Shown piece by piece: positions 24,645-35,760 of a stretch of 64,000 nucleotides of DNA (positions are counted from its first letter, which is position 1; every line of letters begins with the position of its first letter). The translations under genes and the position numbers were made by a program. The notes under the pieces are model-generated. The model saw only the letters and a program-made list of their open reading frames with translations, was not told the origin of the DNA and did no database searches. The stretch spans positions 9,993,001 to 10,057,000 of the forward strand of contig NW_026974140.1 of assembly GCF_037042905.1 (NCBI RefSeq). Direction: 5' to 3'. The stretch is from Lytechinus pictus. Taxonomy: Eukaryota; Echinodermata; Echinoidea; Temnopleuroida; Toxopneustidae.

Positions 24645-24857
24645 TTATCTCTTGTCTCGGAGGATGAGGAGTGTCTTCGTGCCCTTATTTCCCCTTAGCT
24701 TCCTAAGCAAAGTCAGAAATGTCCATTTACCACGTTTACAGGGGGTACAATTTCTAGTCCTGACTTTGATATCCTGCACCAGGTCCAGTGTCCCCGTTGC
24801 AAAAAGAGCTGCCATCAACGTAACTCCAATAATCAATCGGAATTTGATTTTCAACAT
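24645..24857 (-). CDS. Possible small anchor-type exon (uncertain)
   Basis: From ATG at 24857 this frame encodes MLKIKFR and then a hydrophobic stretch (LIIGVTLMAALFATGTLDLV) and a Cys/basic segment (NCTPCKRGKW), ending in TAA. The layout, a short basic tail and one membrane segment, resembles the first exons of type II Golgi enzymes, and it lies between exons B and C on the same strand. No strong phase-0 donor is present; the best GT (CGTG then GTAAAT) is in phase 1 and would not match the acceptor at 6198. It may be chance, or part of an unrelated transcript. Confidence 0.22.
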   Translation of the reverse strand: MLKIKFRLIIGVTLMAALFATGTLDLVQDIKVRTRNCTPCKRGKWTFLTLLRKLRGNKGTKTLLILRDKR

Positions 24858-26020
24858 ATCAAATGCGTATTAGGTACTTGCGCAGTTGCGCTTAATATTT
24901 ATGAGTTGCGTTTGACATATGTTATCTCCCTCCGCACGGGACTCTCTGGTAATCAATTTTCAAATAAAAAGGCAAAAGGCACTAACCTATATCAGCTCGA
25001 TCGATAAATCAGGAAAATTTTTCGTTAAAATCGTCCTACTCTTGTCATGTGAAGACGCAAATTTTGCGTAAGATTTTTTTTGTGATGTATTCAGAACTAC
25101 GGATGCGCGCCGTTGCTGCACAATAACCTATTTATTATAATTCATTAAAACGGAATTGAAAGGTTTTTCCCGAAATTCAAATGAGCCCATTTGTAGGCTG
25201 TAGTTACCAATAATTTGACCAAGATGCCTGGCGGTCTAGGAACTTCTAATAATAATCAAAATATTCCGTTCTTATTATATAGACGGATAATACACAGTCT
25301 CTATATGCGTGCTTCTTAAAAGGGTGTTTTACACAGATTTGAATCTGTCTAAGTTTGTTATTGTTGTGATATCAATAACATCAAAATTGTGGAAAAACCT
25401 ATCTCATGATTCATTGTTCCACAATTTTGATGCCATTTTCCCCGAAGCATTATCACCAAAATTTAAACTGAAAAACATTAAACGAAACATTGAATATATC
25501 CATATTGCATTGTGTTAGTACAACCCCTCTCGTGTACACTGTATCGTATAGGCCTACTAATTTTGGTGGAATGGGGGGGGGGGGGGCGCCCGGGAGGGGG
25601 GGGGGCGAGCCAAAGTTTCTTCCTGACTACACTCTGGCTCCAGTCCGTGAATTTGCGAATTATCATCTGTGATTTTTTTTTTTATGCGAATCAGACATAA
25701 TTGCATCCTCTGATTTGTGTTCATCAAAACAAAACAAAAACACTCGCATTCAATGCTATTTACCATGTTTACATAGACAAGCTCAGAAAGAGAACATTAT
25801 TGTAGTGTTATTGCTTAGTTTATCTCATCGCAAGATTCTGCTTCCTGGGATTCACGCCTTCTACCGTACACCTAATCACATACGTTTGTAGTATAATGGA
25901 CTTCGAATGAATTTACATTAAAAAACAATATAAATTGGGGAAAATTAGTTTTACTTGAATGAAAACTAATGTCAGTTGGAAGAAAGTACCTTTTTGGCAG
26001 AATCAAATTGCTATACATAC
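24858..26020. other. Gene-free intron stretch downstream of exon B
   Basis: A G-rich tract (25573-25608, runs of G with CGCCCGG) and short chance frames. Otherwise no recognised signal. Confidence 0.35.
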
Positions 26021-26317
26021 CTCAACCTCAGAGGCACTGAGTCTTCTGTAGGGGTATAATCTAGGTCGGGCAGGTAGTAGGGATGTCTTGTTGTGGTTCG
26101 GGAATAGATCGTTGCCTGTCGCCACACTAGACGGATGCCGGTTGGAGAAATACGCACGATACCCGCTTTGTGACGTCATAGAGATTCGTCTGCTCAAGAG
26201 TTTTCTCCTCAAAACGGTTACATCTGAGCCGTTCAAATCTAAAACGTAAACGGCGAAGATACATAACACTGATCCCGCCAAGAGGGCGAGGAAGTACGAG
26301 AAGTAACTACGAGACAT
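26021..26317 (-). CDS. Sulfotransferase alternative first exon B (short-tail anchor)
   Basis: The exon has 99 codons from ATG at 26317, with A at position -3. The tail is only about five residues (MSRSY). A membrane segment spans residues 6-27 (FSYFLALLAGSVLCIFAVYV), and a stem of about 70 residues follows, rich in R, S and P. Sequons NGS (29-31) and NKT (76-78) suit a lumenal stem. The frame ends with SASEVE at a strong donor (GAG then GTATGT), in phase 0, and runs into a stop a few codons later if unspliced. Joined to the catalytic exon at 6198 it would give 375 residues, close to the usual length of this enzyme family. No catalytic domain lies between this exon and exon C, so sharing the 6198 acceptor is the simplest reading. 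A lost or distant partner exon remains possible. Confidence 0.78.
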
Positions 26318-27741
26318 TTTTGGTAGGATGAAAACTTCTCCGTCAAAACCTTGGGGTTGAAAATGAGTGATCGATGTTGATGTGAGATGACTATTATTAG
26401 TTGATGGAACGATTCCGATATCACACCATCATCCTTCAATATTGCACGTCCACAGGCCTTAGCAAAAAAAAACCAAAATCCAGAAATAAGCGCCAAGTCT
26501 ATTTCCAGGATGAACAGGCTGGTGGAAGATCACCAAAGTCCCTTATCCATGTTATCGCTAACAGGGAACAGTTAAGCGGTCAAGGCAAAACGTGCTCATC
26601 AGTTCTACATCGTCAAAAACATTCCGATTTTTATTTCATCGGTGAAGTACGGTCATGACGACATCTTTATTCCATTCGGGTAAGGACAGACGAGACATCT
26701 TGGCTTACAGAACTGTGTCAACACATCATCAGTTTTAAGGTGAGCTGCAAGGTCATAGAGTATCTTCGTGAAGTGATCCTTACAAGGCCAGGATGCGAGG
26801 AAAGAATGATTCGCACTCACCAGAGACAGCATCGGTCACATTCGTGTGTGACATTAAGAGACAAAAAGACAGAGAAATTGGACTCGATGGGAGTCTCGTC
26901 GCGGAGGAGCTCACCAAGTAAATCATTAGACAATATCGCATTCATTCATACACAATGTAGGTTGCGAACGGCAAGATGAACGAGTATTGTTACGCTGTAT
27001 TTCCTTGATCCATCAAATCGACGCATGGATAATGCATACAGTATTGATTGAGATATATCCGTGTGAATCGGATGCAAGAAGAATACACGGTCATATAATA
27101 TGCGGGCAAATGAAAGAAGATCAAAAACAGTATTACTAACCCCAAGAATGCCTCTCTCCCCTGTCACTGCTAGTACTCTACTATAGTACTGGACCCGGTG
27201 TAGTTGAACACTTTCCTAAAACATGTCGGCCTATGAAATATTTCACAATCAATAAATCAATATTTCATAAGTTCATTGCCATGGTGATGGTGAAAAAAAA
27301 AATATCGATCCAAAATACGACGATCCGTAAGCACATTCAGTTAGACAATTCTATGTCCTTGTCAATTGTGTAACAATATAATTCCAAAGGCATGAACTTT
27401 AAAGCGGGATCGGCTTAGGGTCCATAGATGGAACAATATTCACATCTCGCGTTCATATTCACCATTGTACAGTACCAGTTTGATTACCCAACACGCGTGA
27501 ATGAAAAAAGGGTTGTCGATTAGGTTATTAAATCAATCAAATTAATCCGTGAAAATGAACATTACTAGTTTATCCAATAGCAGATCCCTTTTCCAACAAA
27601 TCAAATTGCATAAATCAGGAACTGTTGTATACCACGCAAACGTATAAGTAGGGCTATACCAACGAATCAGGAAAAAAAACACGCGTGTTCTTTAATGTTC
27701 AACGCTGTAAACAAACGTTTTGTATTCAAATAAACTGGCCT

Positions 27742-28331
27742 ATGAAACCACCACGAAGTATAAACGCAGACATCCGTTATTTTCCCCACAGTGTGAAACA
27801 TACTTTAGAAGAAGAAAAAATACATCAACGGAGAGAGCTAGAGCCACTTTGTTATTTCCTTATGGTCTTCGTTTCCTTCCTCCTTAGTATCAGCATACAG
27901 TTCATGTTGTACATCTCACCAAGAGAAAGAGCCACACTCTCCAAAGTAGAAGAGAGCTTAAAAGATGTAAATAAAAGAGATCAGGAAATACGAAGACACG
28001 AGGCAGTACCTTGGCCTAATCATGAATGTTGAAGAGTCGGATACGTTTGCGATTAGTCAGCGAAGTCTGACTCCAGATGTAGAAGATGAAAAGAGAAATG
28101 CTCGGCTGGTGGAACGGTTATGGTCGCCAGCTGTGAGCGCCACGAGAAGTAGAGTGGCCCCTCTCCAGGAATCGAACGCCGACATCCACTCGAGTTTTTT
28201 ACGAGAGAAACAGATGGATGCAGGAGTGAGACCGGGTTCGATGTGCGGTAGTGGTGGCAGTGCTGATGGACGAGAGTTTGGTAATTCAGGAAGCTGTTCG
28301 CAGTCTCCGAATCGCACTTCATACTCTGGTT
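27742..28331 (+). pseudogene. Type II membrane-anchor exon on the opposite strand, frame broken
   Basis: From ATG at 27742 the frame encodes a tail of about 39 residues, a strong membrane segment (CYFLMVFVSFLLSISIQFML) and a charged stem with KVEESLKDVNKRDQEIRRHE, then stops at 28030-28032. A second frame, shifted by one base, is open from 27971, has an ATG at 28022 and runs to 28331, where CTCTG meets GTTAGT, a fair donor in phase 1. Its sequence is hydrophilic with a sequon NRT near the end. Both frames are open between 27971 and about 28029, so one indel there, for example in the AAAA run near 27973, would join them into one anchor-plus-stem exon. Alternatively the first frame ends after RRHE at a non-canonical GC site (GAG then GCAGTA), echoing the phase-0 GAG ends of exons A to C. 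No partner exon on this strand was recognised. It may be an inverted relic, a real gene with a sequencing error, or chance. Confidence 0.4.
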
Positions 28332-29740
28332 AGTCTCAGGCGCACAGACTCATTATAACGCCGAAATTAATTTACTGTGACGTGGCTGGTTTACCGTAGT
28401 CCTATATCAGGTTCGAGGTAAATGAGTTTAAAAAAAGTTTGACGAAAAGCAGTATAAAATAACTCATAAATATTTTACAGGTAGTTCTATTTATTTGGCG
28501 ATTCACGCTGTTATATTTTCAGGGGAAGAATGGAAGCTGCGTCCAATTATTTTTCAAGTAGTTCAAAAGGGAGGGAGGAGAGGAGAGAATGAGAGAGAGG
28601 GGTGAAAGTGGAAGAAAGAAGGGTATAAACAGGAGAGGTATGGGTCATGCAACACGTATTAAATCTTTATAATTCAAGAGAGAGATTTAAAACAAAATAG
28701 CATCACCTTTAGGTTGCCCCCCCCCCCCTACTGACGCCAGCACTGTTTATTGTTTTATATAAGAACATCAAGTTATAGGGTAACTGGACAAGTATACGAT
28801 TTTGACGGGAATAAAAACTACAGTATTCATGAGCAACACGATTCAATGAGAGATCCCTTCACAAAGTTTTCCAAACTTAGTCTGATTTCCAAGAATAGAT
28901 GCTCATCGGAAACTGGGATGCTTCCCCCTCGGAGCAAGGGAAACCAGACGAAGTGGGCGTGGCCAGAGGGACAATGCCCATAAAAGAGTGTTAGCTAGAA
29001 TAGCCTGTGGCTGAGAAAGCAAGGTCAAAGCCGAAAGGCTGTATAACACTCTCCAATGAAACAAATCAAGGTCGTGTTACCAAAGCTGTGAATACATATC
29101 GCCAACAAGTCTGAAAGTAATCGAGCTCGCTTAGGAGGTGGGGCAATTAAGTGCAATTGCGATAAATAAAATACGGAGTTTTGTTCTGGTGTGAATGGTC
29201 TAAACTTGAGAATGTCAGTGAATTCGATTTTCATATATCACTAGCGTGTATGGATCAAAGGCCGCAGTATGGGGGGGGGGGGGGGGGTGGTCTGAAATTT
29301 TGTTCAATAAACTGTAAAAAAAAACGTAAAAATAACCTTCTGATAGTGCGTGTTTGCATGATCAGCCCCCCCCCCCCCCGTCATCTCAAAACCGTTCCGC
29401 GGCGGTCCCTGTTGACATTTTGGAATAAATGGGGCACAGCTCCTATTCAACGTGTATGTTCGTTTAGCCTCGATATAGGCCTATTGTTTCAGCAGCAGGA
29501 GCACTGCAGATTATTGTCATCCTAAGGGGGGGGGGGGGGCTTATGACTCACAGACAATCAGTTAATGATTAGACACGTTTATTATAGGTGTATGTAAAAA
29601 CACCCTTTTCAAATGTAGCGCGGTATTGTTCACAATCTAATCCATGTACAATCTTTTGTTTAGGTTTTCACACCTGGGTTTTAATCCACTGAATATGGAT
29701 GGAGATCGGAATTGTAAAGGGTGGCAAGTTTAAAGATGGA
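28332..29740. other. Gene-free stretch with G/C homopolymers
   Basis: A GA-rich tract near 28565-28620, C-runs near 28718 and 29366, and G-runs near 29272 and 29526. No gene recognised. Confidence 0.35.
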
Positions 29741-29744
29741 CGTG

Positions 29745-29830
29745 ATGTTGATGATGACGGCGACGATGATTATGATGATGATGGTGATGATGATAGTGAT
29801 GATGATGGTGGTGGTGGTGATGGTGAAAAG
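29745..29830 (+). repeat. GAT/GGT microsatellite
   Basis: A run of GATGAT and GGTGGT triplets. Both translated frames across it (Met-rich on plus, Ile-rich on minus) are low-complexity artefacts. Confidence 0.8.
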
Positions 29831-30000
29831 GACGATCATACCGACGACGGATTCAAGAGATGATGATAAAGTTGGCATTTGGGATGAAGGGGCATGCAGG
29901 AGAATGAAGGAGCGCTGATGCATGTACCGGATGATACATAAAGGTTATTTACAAGAGGTTGGTTAACATCTCAGAAAGTCCACTGTGGTCTAACTGCCGT

Positions 30001-30085
30001 TTGGTTTAGGTCTAATAGGCCTGCCCACTAAGTCTAATTCTCATTTAGCCTAATGCCAATTTGGTCTACGTACCAATGTTGTGGG

Positions 30086-30132
<47 letters not shown>

Positions 30133-30195
30133 CAGTCTTAACCGGAAATGGTTAAAACTGGCGTTTAGACCAAATGCTGAAGACGAACTGCTAGA
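30001..30195. mobile_element. Degenerate copy of the GACCAAAT-word foldback (family M)
   Basis: It has repeated TTTGGTYTA, ACTAAGTCTAATT and TTTAGACCAAATGC words on both sides of a (TA)n tract, similar to the richer copies at 43990 and 58873. Confidence 0.4.
30089..30127 (+). repeat. (TA)n microsatellite
   Basis: An uninterrupted run of about 19 TA units. Confidence 0.95.
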
Positions 30196-30954
30196 GTAAG
30201 ATCAGGAAGATTGAGATAAGACCAGACGTCAGGCAGAGGAAGTGGGTTGATAACTGGGCCTAGTGTCTTTTTTTTGCAAGGCAATCAAATATTAGATTTG
30301 GGAATGGTAATATTAACATTATCGCTACTGTATATACAGGGCCCACGAGAAGTGATAACCCTTTATAATTGATCACTCAGTTTATCGTTATTTTGCGTGT
30401 TACTTTGAACTTCCTTGGCCTTGAAAACCACTAAGAGTGACTTTGGGGCACGTACCCCACCCCCCAAAAAAAAGCCCCTCCCATTATGCCCTGCCCCCAT
30501 ACAGATCTTCTTCTTTTTTTCTTTACGTTCTGAAGCGCATATAAATAATGCGCTACATACTAGCTTCACAAACAGTATTCATATTATGTACACCATAGTA
30601 TTTGGTACTCCAGTTAGCAATGTTTTCGTAAATTCGAGCATATTATCATCATCAGTCATCACCCCAAAATAATTGATTAAGTACTTCATCAATCGATAAA
30701 ATGAGACATTTTCAGATCATCCCTTATTCCCTTCCAAATGTCCAAACCTACCATCATAAATACGACACTCGGGCTTTGGTAAATCGGCCTACGTACTATA
30801 ATATAAGCCTACTTATCAGGGCCAACGAAGAAAACCAACATGAAAAGAAAAACATATCCCTGTCCCTTTAAAAATGATGACAATACGGAGTGTCTTGAAT
30901 AAACATTTGGTGTCCTTATGGAATAGATAAACAACAGACGGTCGTGTTTATTCG

Positions 30955-31053
30955 CAGTCACACTACAACCGACTCAAAAGCAATCAATGGTATGCCATGC
31001 GGAATAACACAATAACTTTGATCGGTTTGGAGTCGGTTTCGTTGGTGTGACTG
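30955..31053. mobile_element. Short foldback family G, copy 1
   Basis: CAGTCACACTACAACCGACT at the left is answered by AGTCGGTTTCGTTGGTGTGA at the right, with GGTATGCCATGCGGAATAAC in the middle. Copies also lie near 43873 and 51441. Confidence 0.65.
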
Positions 31054-31740
31054 TCGCCTACTTGTCAGAAGTCATAGCACTGTAGTGTTCACGCATCACT
31101 CAGGTATCACCTGCATTGCGATAGAAGTCATATACACACAATATCAAATAAACACAAATTCATAACTTCACGACAATCAACCTATTGTTTACGATAGTGT
31201 ATCACTTTGAACGGCGCTCTGAAATATTTTGATCTTTCACGTGTTTTCTTTTCTTTTAAATAAACAAAACAGTGTTTTGAATAATTTCTACGAATTTTTA
31301 ACGAGCACACCTTCCGTCAGAAATTTCCCATACCCTTAAAACATGCATAAATTTCTTGGAAACGTTAAAACAGCCATTTCCAGGGTCCTTCATTAAAAAA
31401 AGGTAAACTAAATAATTCCCTCGAATTTTAATATTTCGGCTGGATTATAACTTTTAAAGCTCGATATGATAATAGTTGCATTTCGTACTCGATCAATATA
31501 ATGTTCTAAATCTGAGTGCATAAAATAAATAAGAGTAAAGACTTTTCATATCCTGTGATATGTTGTTCTACTACTTTTTAATAAATTAATTATTACTATA
31601 GTATATATAACAACATACTAATTTAGGGTTTATATGTGTCTATTTATTATAGTTCAACGCACAAAATTTTATGACTATCAAATAATATAAAGAGAATTTA
31701 CCCTTACTCTTGATATTGGAGCGAGGATTATTGCCAACGC

Positions 31741-32004
31741 CAGGGGCGGATCCAGGATTTTTCGAAGGGGGGGGGGCACATTTCCCAGAGGAAAAAAATT
31801 GATAAGCAAAAAAAAAAGAAAAACAGAGGGGTTTTACCAAAAATTAAGGGTATTTCGTCCACGAAATAAATTGACAAGCAAAACAAAAAAGTCTTCACTT
31901 TCAAAATGGGGCACACTTCTGTTTTAACGTCATTTTACATGAAAGATTTTAATTGTGCCTCTCAAGGGGGGGGGGCACGGGCCCCTCCCCCCTGGATCCG
32001 CCAG
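31741..32004. mobile_element. Short element with GGGGCGGATCCAGG ends (family I)
   Basis: The left end CAGGGGCGGATCCAGG is mirrored at the right by CCTGGATCCGCCAG. G-runs lie just inside both ends. Flanks TTGCCAACGC and TTGCCCACGT form an imperfect direct repeat, a likely target duplication. The CAGGGGCGG end is reminiscent of hAT elements; this is a weak assignment. Confidence 0.6.
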
Positions 32005-32529
32005 TTGCCCACGTTTACATTAATACGCTGTTGTTCGACTTGAAGGTAAAAAAATAGTAGTTGCGGCTAACAATTATTTCTTGAGAAAGTCTTTAAAATC
32101 AATGATAATTGCCACCATATTATAGATCTATTGAAATAAACTTATCTTTGTGAAATCATGCAATTAAAGCAGAAAACCGCTACTTTTGATGATCACTGAT
32201 TCAAAAAAGGCATATGTATAAATGGGACAATGTATTAATATTGTTTGGAATATACCCGGCATATAATAGAATTCTGTGCTTATTTTGCTCATTTCTCAGC
32301 AATTACACTTTTTATTTCCAGAGTCATTTGCCACATTTTATATTTATACATACAAACACTTGGGTGGTCATTTTCTTTGATCCTGTTCGAACCCATTTTG
32401 AGATCGTTACCACAACTGGTATTTATCTTTAAAACACGGGTAAACCGGGAATTATTGACCAGCGTCGCCTTGTTGGCTCTAACTGGATCTGAAATAATTA
32501 TACTAACTTATTACAAGGAGAATAGTATA

Positions 32530-32610
32530 ACTCATTTCAGCAGTTTCGGTGTGATACTGTTTTGCATTATCACTCATTACAGCAGTTTCGGTGTGATAAT
32601 GTTTTGCATT
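32530..32610 (+). repeat. Tandem duplication, about 42-base unit, two copies
   Basis: ACTCATT(T/A)CAGCAGTTTCGG occurs at 32530 and 32572, each followed by TGTGATA and GTTTTGCATTA. The second copy runs into a family A terminus. Confidence 0.8.
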
Positions 32611-33212
32611 AAAGGCCAGGTCCACCCCAGAAAAATGTTGATTTTAATAAATAAAGAAAAATCAAACTAGCATAATGCTGAAAATTTCATCAAAATTGGA
32701 TGTAAAATAAGAAAGTTATGACATTGTAAAGTTTCGCTTATTTTTCATAGATATGACAACTCAGTGACATGCAAATGAGACAGTCAATGATATCCATCAC
32801 TCACTTTTTTTGTTTTTTTTATTGTTCGAATTATACAATAATTCTTTTTTTAAAAGATTTTACGATAAGTACCAACTTGACTGAACCACATAGTATTAGA
32901 AATGCTAATTGCACATGTACGGGGAGGAGTTAATCATTGTTTCACTTGACAACAAGGAGAAAATTAGAATATTTCATATAATAAAATACAAAAGAAATAG
33001 TGAGTGGATGATGTCATCAGTCTCCTCATTTGCAAACCGACCAGGATTTGCATTTAACTGTTTTGTGAAATTAAGCGAATCTTTAAAATGTCATAGCTTT
33101 CTTATTTTACATGTTTTACATCCGATTTTGATGAAATTTTCAATGTTCTGCACGTTGGATTTTTCTCTTTTTATTCAAATCAACTTTTTGTTGGGGTGGA
33201 CTTGTCCTTTAA
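32609..33212. mobile_element. Foldback element family A, full copy
   Basis: Ends are TTAAAGGCCAGGTCCACCCC and GGGGTGGACTTGTCCTTTAA. The right arm carries ACATCCGATTTTGATGAAAT and a CATTTGCAAACCGACCAGG segment; the left arm has ACATGCAAATGAGACAG. Confidence 0.85.
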
Positions 33213-34154
33213 AGATAAGCTTTTGTCACAGCAAGCACGTTAATAATTCCGCTAATTTGCATTAAACATAGTTTACACAATCCTTGTCTAGCAGTTTACC
33301 GTTTTGCTATTGGTACTATAGCTGTTATTAAAGTGACGTTACAATACAATACTAAATTTTAGACCGAGACTTGAAGAAGTCTCAATACCAATATTTGTCT
33401 TCATGCTACAGATTAGCTATCCCCTTGTCCCTCACTCCTCCTTTTTTTTAATCATTATAGTCAAGATCCAAGAATATGTTTGTATTGTATCTGTTCCTGC
33501 TTCACTCTCCCTTTCCTTCCTTCTCCATCATTAAATGCTTTGTCCTTCTCTCCTTGCTATAGTCTCCTGCATCCCTGTATCCCTCCTCTAGTATATTTGT
33601 TGACATACACAATACACACAGGATCGTCGCCACGAGGCAGCACCCCTCTTTTTTCAAGTGATGACCAAAGAAAATGAAATATAGAGAAAAGGAAAAATGT
33701 GGGAACTGAAGAAAGAAAGAAGAGTACAGAATTATGAGGCTTTGACCGTGCACCGCTGTATAACGACCCTGTAGTTAGTAGTTTGCGGAGAAATATGGTC
33801 GTCTTGCCTCCTGGTCGACCATTATTCTTGTGCCGCCCTCACTAACATATAACTTTTCCAGACATTGTGTGAGCATAGAAATGGGAAATGTTGCCCACAA
33901 TCTAAATCTAACCATGTGCAGTTCTGTGAATCACATAATCATATCCGGTTCAACGTCAGGGCAAATCATCTTTCACATAGCTCGTCTGAAGTAAAATATT
34001 TTTAATCATTTTTTTTTTAGGAACCAGATTGGTGACGTACAGACGCTGCGACGCGATGTGGTGGAAAGTTAATTTCAATGCCACCTGTTTAACTAAGCAT
34101 TAGGCCTACTGTAATTCAGTAACATTTATTATTAATTTAATTGAATATTATTAT

Positions 34155-34669
34155 TTAAAGGGGAAGTTCACCCTGAAGAAAAGTTTGTTGTAAAAAATAG
34201 CAGAAAAATAATAATAAAAAATAATGGTGAAGGTTTGAGGAAAATCCATTTAAGATTACGAAAGTTAATTAAAATTTAAAGTTTTGGATGTGTGACGTCA
34301 TAAACGAGCAGTACTCCATGTTATTCAATATAAATACATAAATTTTTACTATTCATTGGTTCTTGATGACTTATTTTTGTTTTCTTTTTAGAAACGGGTG
34401 TGAAATAATTTGTCTATTGATATATTGAAGGCGCAGTTAAAAACATTTTCAATTTTCTGAGAAGATGACATTTCATTTAAGTTAATGTATTACCATATAC
34501 AACATGTAGGAAAGCTGCTCGCAAATGAAGTCACAAATCTAATAATAAAAATTCTAATAACTTTTTGTATTCTTTGATGGATTTCTCTAAAAAAATTCGG
34601 CAATATTTTAAAACTATTTTTCTGCTATTTTTACAATAAAATTTTTGTCAGGGTGAACTTCCCCTTTAA
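34155..34669. mobile_element. Foldback element family C, copy 2
   Basis: Ends are TTAAAGGGGAAGTTCACCCT and AGGGTGAACTTCCCCTTTAA. TGACGTCA lies at 34293. Inner arms pair through ATAGCAGAAAAATA and AAAACTATTTTTCTGCTAT. Confidence 0.8.
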
Positions 34670-35109
34670 TAAATATCACCAGTATGTTCATAATTATTAC
34701 CTACATCCAAAATTATGTCCATGCTTCATTCATCATGTAATTCAAACAATTTTTCAACCACAACTGTCCGATATTCTTGGAGTAAAATATTCACGTTTTA
34801 TTGAACACTTTCTTATTTTCGTCTATGTATGAACATATTTAGGCCTAAACAAATGCTCGATCTCCCTTGTAAAAAAAATATAATAATTTCATCAATGATT
34901 ATCTTACACATTAATTTCAGTTTCAGTTTGGTTTATTTTCATTTCAACTCAAGTCAATTTAACAGTAAAAGAAATCATTACAAAGATATAAATGAATAAT
35001 TATACAAGTATATACAGTATGACAATATGACATAGATGAATAAATATTTACAATAGACACTAATCATTAATCGATTTCATTTCTTCTTGGAGGAAATAAT
35101 TATATCAAT

Positions 35110-35750
35110 ACGTACACTCTAAATGAAAAAGAGCGAATTTGGTTATTAATCCTCTCATACAGAGTGAGAAAAAGGACCAGTCATTTTGGAGTGAGATTTA
35201 CATTTTATACGAGTGCATTATAGCTCCTTCGGCAGTGTACATTATATATACATTTGAAGAGCTCACTTGCAAAAGGGATTAGGTCCATTTTTCATCAAAT
35301 TTTATTTTTATGTCTCGATGTATAGATTTTTAGTAGCTCTATAAGAAAAGAAAAATCACTTTTTTAATCAAAAGAGATTGGATTCATTTCAGTTTACTTG
35401 CAGTCTACAATGATAAATTTTTAAAAAAATATACAGATAAAAATTGAAGACTGGTAGATTTCTTTTATACCCAATTTTATGTTCACATGATAGGGTAGTA
35501 ATATCATGACAATTTAGTTTCTCATAAGAATATTGCATTAAGTGAGAATAAAATACGTGTTTTTCTCGGAATGGTCCAAAGTGGACCTAACCCCTTTTGC
35601 AATAAACTCTTCATTTATAGATAATTTCTCTCCCAAAAGAGGTAAATCCACTTTCAAAACATGTAAATCCCACTTCAAAACGACTGGTCCTCGTCTCACT
35701 CTGAGAGGAGTATGATTAGAGACCAGATTAGAACTGTTAAATTTAGAGTG
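35110..35750. mobile_element. Long imperfect foldback (family N)
   Basis: Left arm words (CAGAGTGAGAAAAAGGACCA, GGAGTGAGATTTACAT, GCAAAAGGGATTAGGTCCA) recur as the reverse complement on the right (ATGTAAATCCCACTTC, ACTGGTCCTCGTCTCACTC, TGGACCTAACCCCTTTTGC). No coding frame. The upstream AT-rich stretch from 34918 is of unknown nature. Confidence 0.6.
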
Positions 35751-35760
35751 TATATGATTT

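Noticed and set aside
32245..32670. 141-codon hydrophobic plus-strand frame
   Set aside because: It runs through a tandem duplication and into a family A foldback end; there is no domain or splice support.
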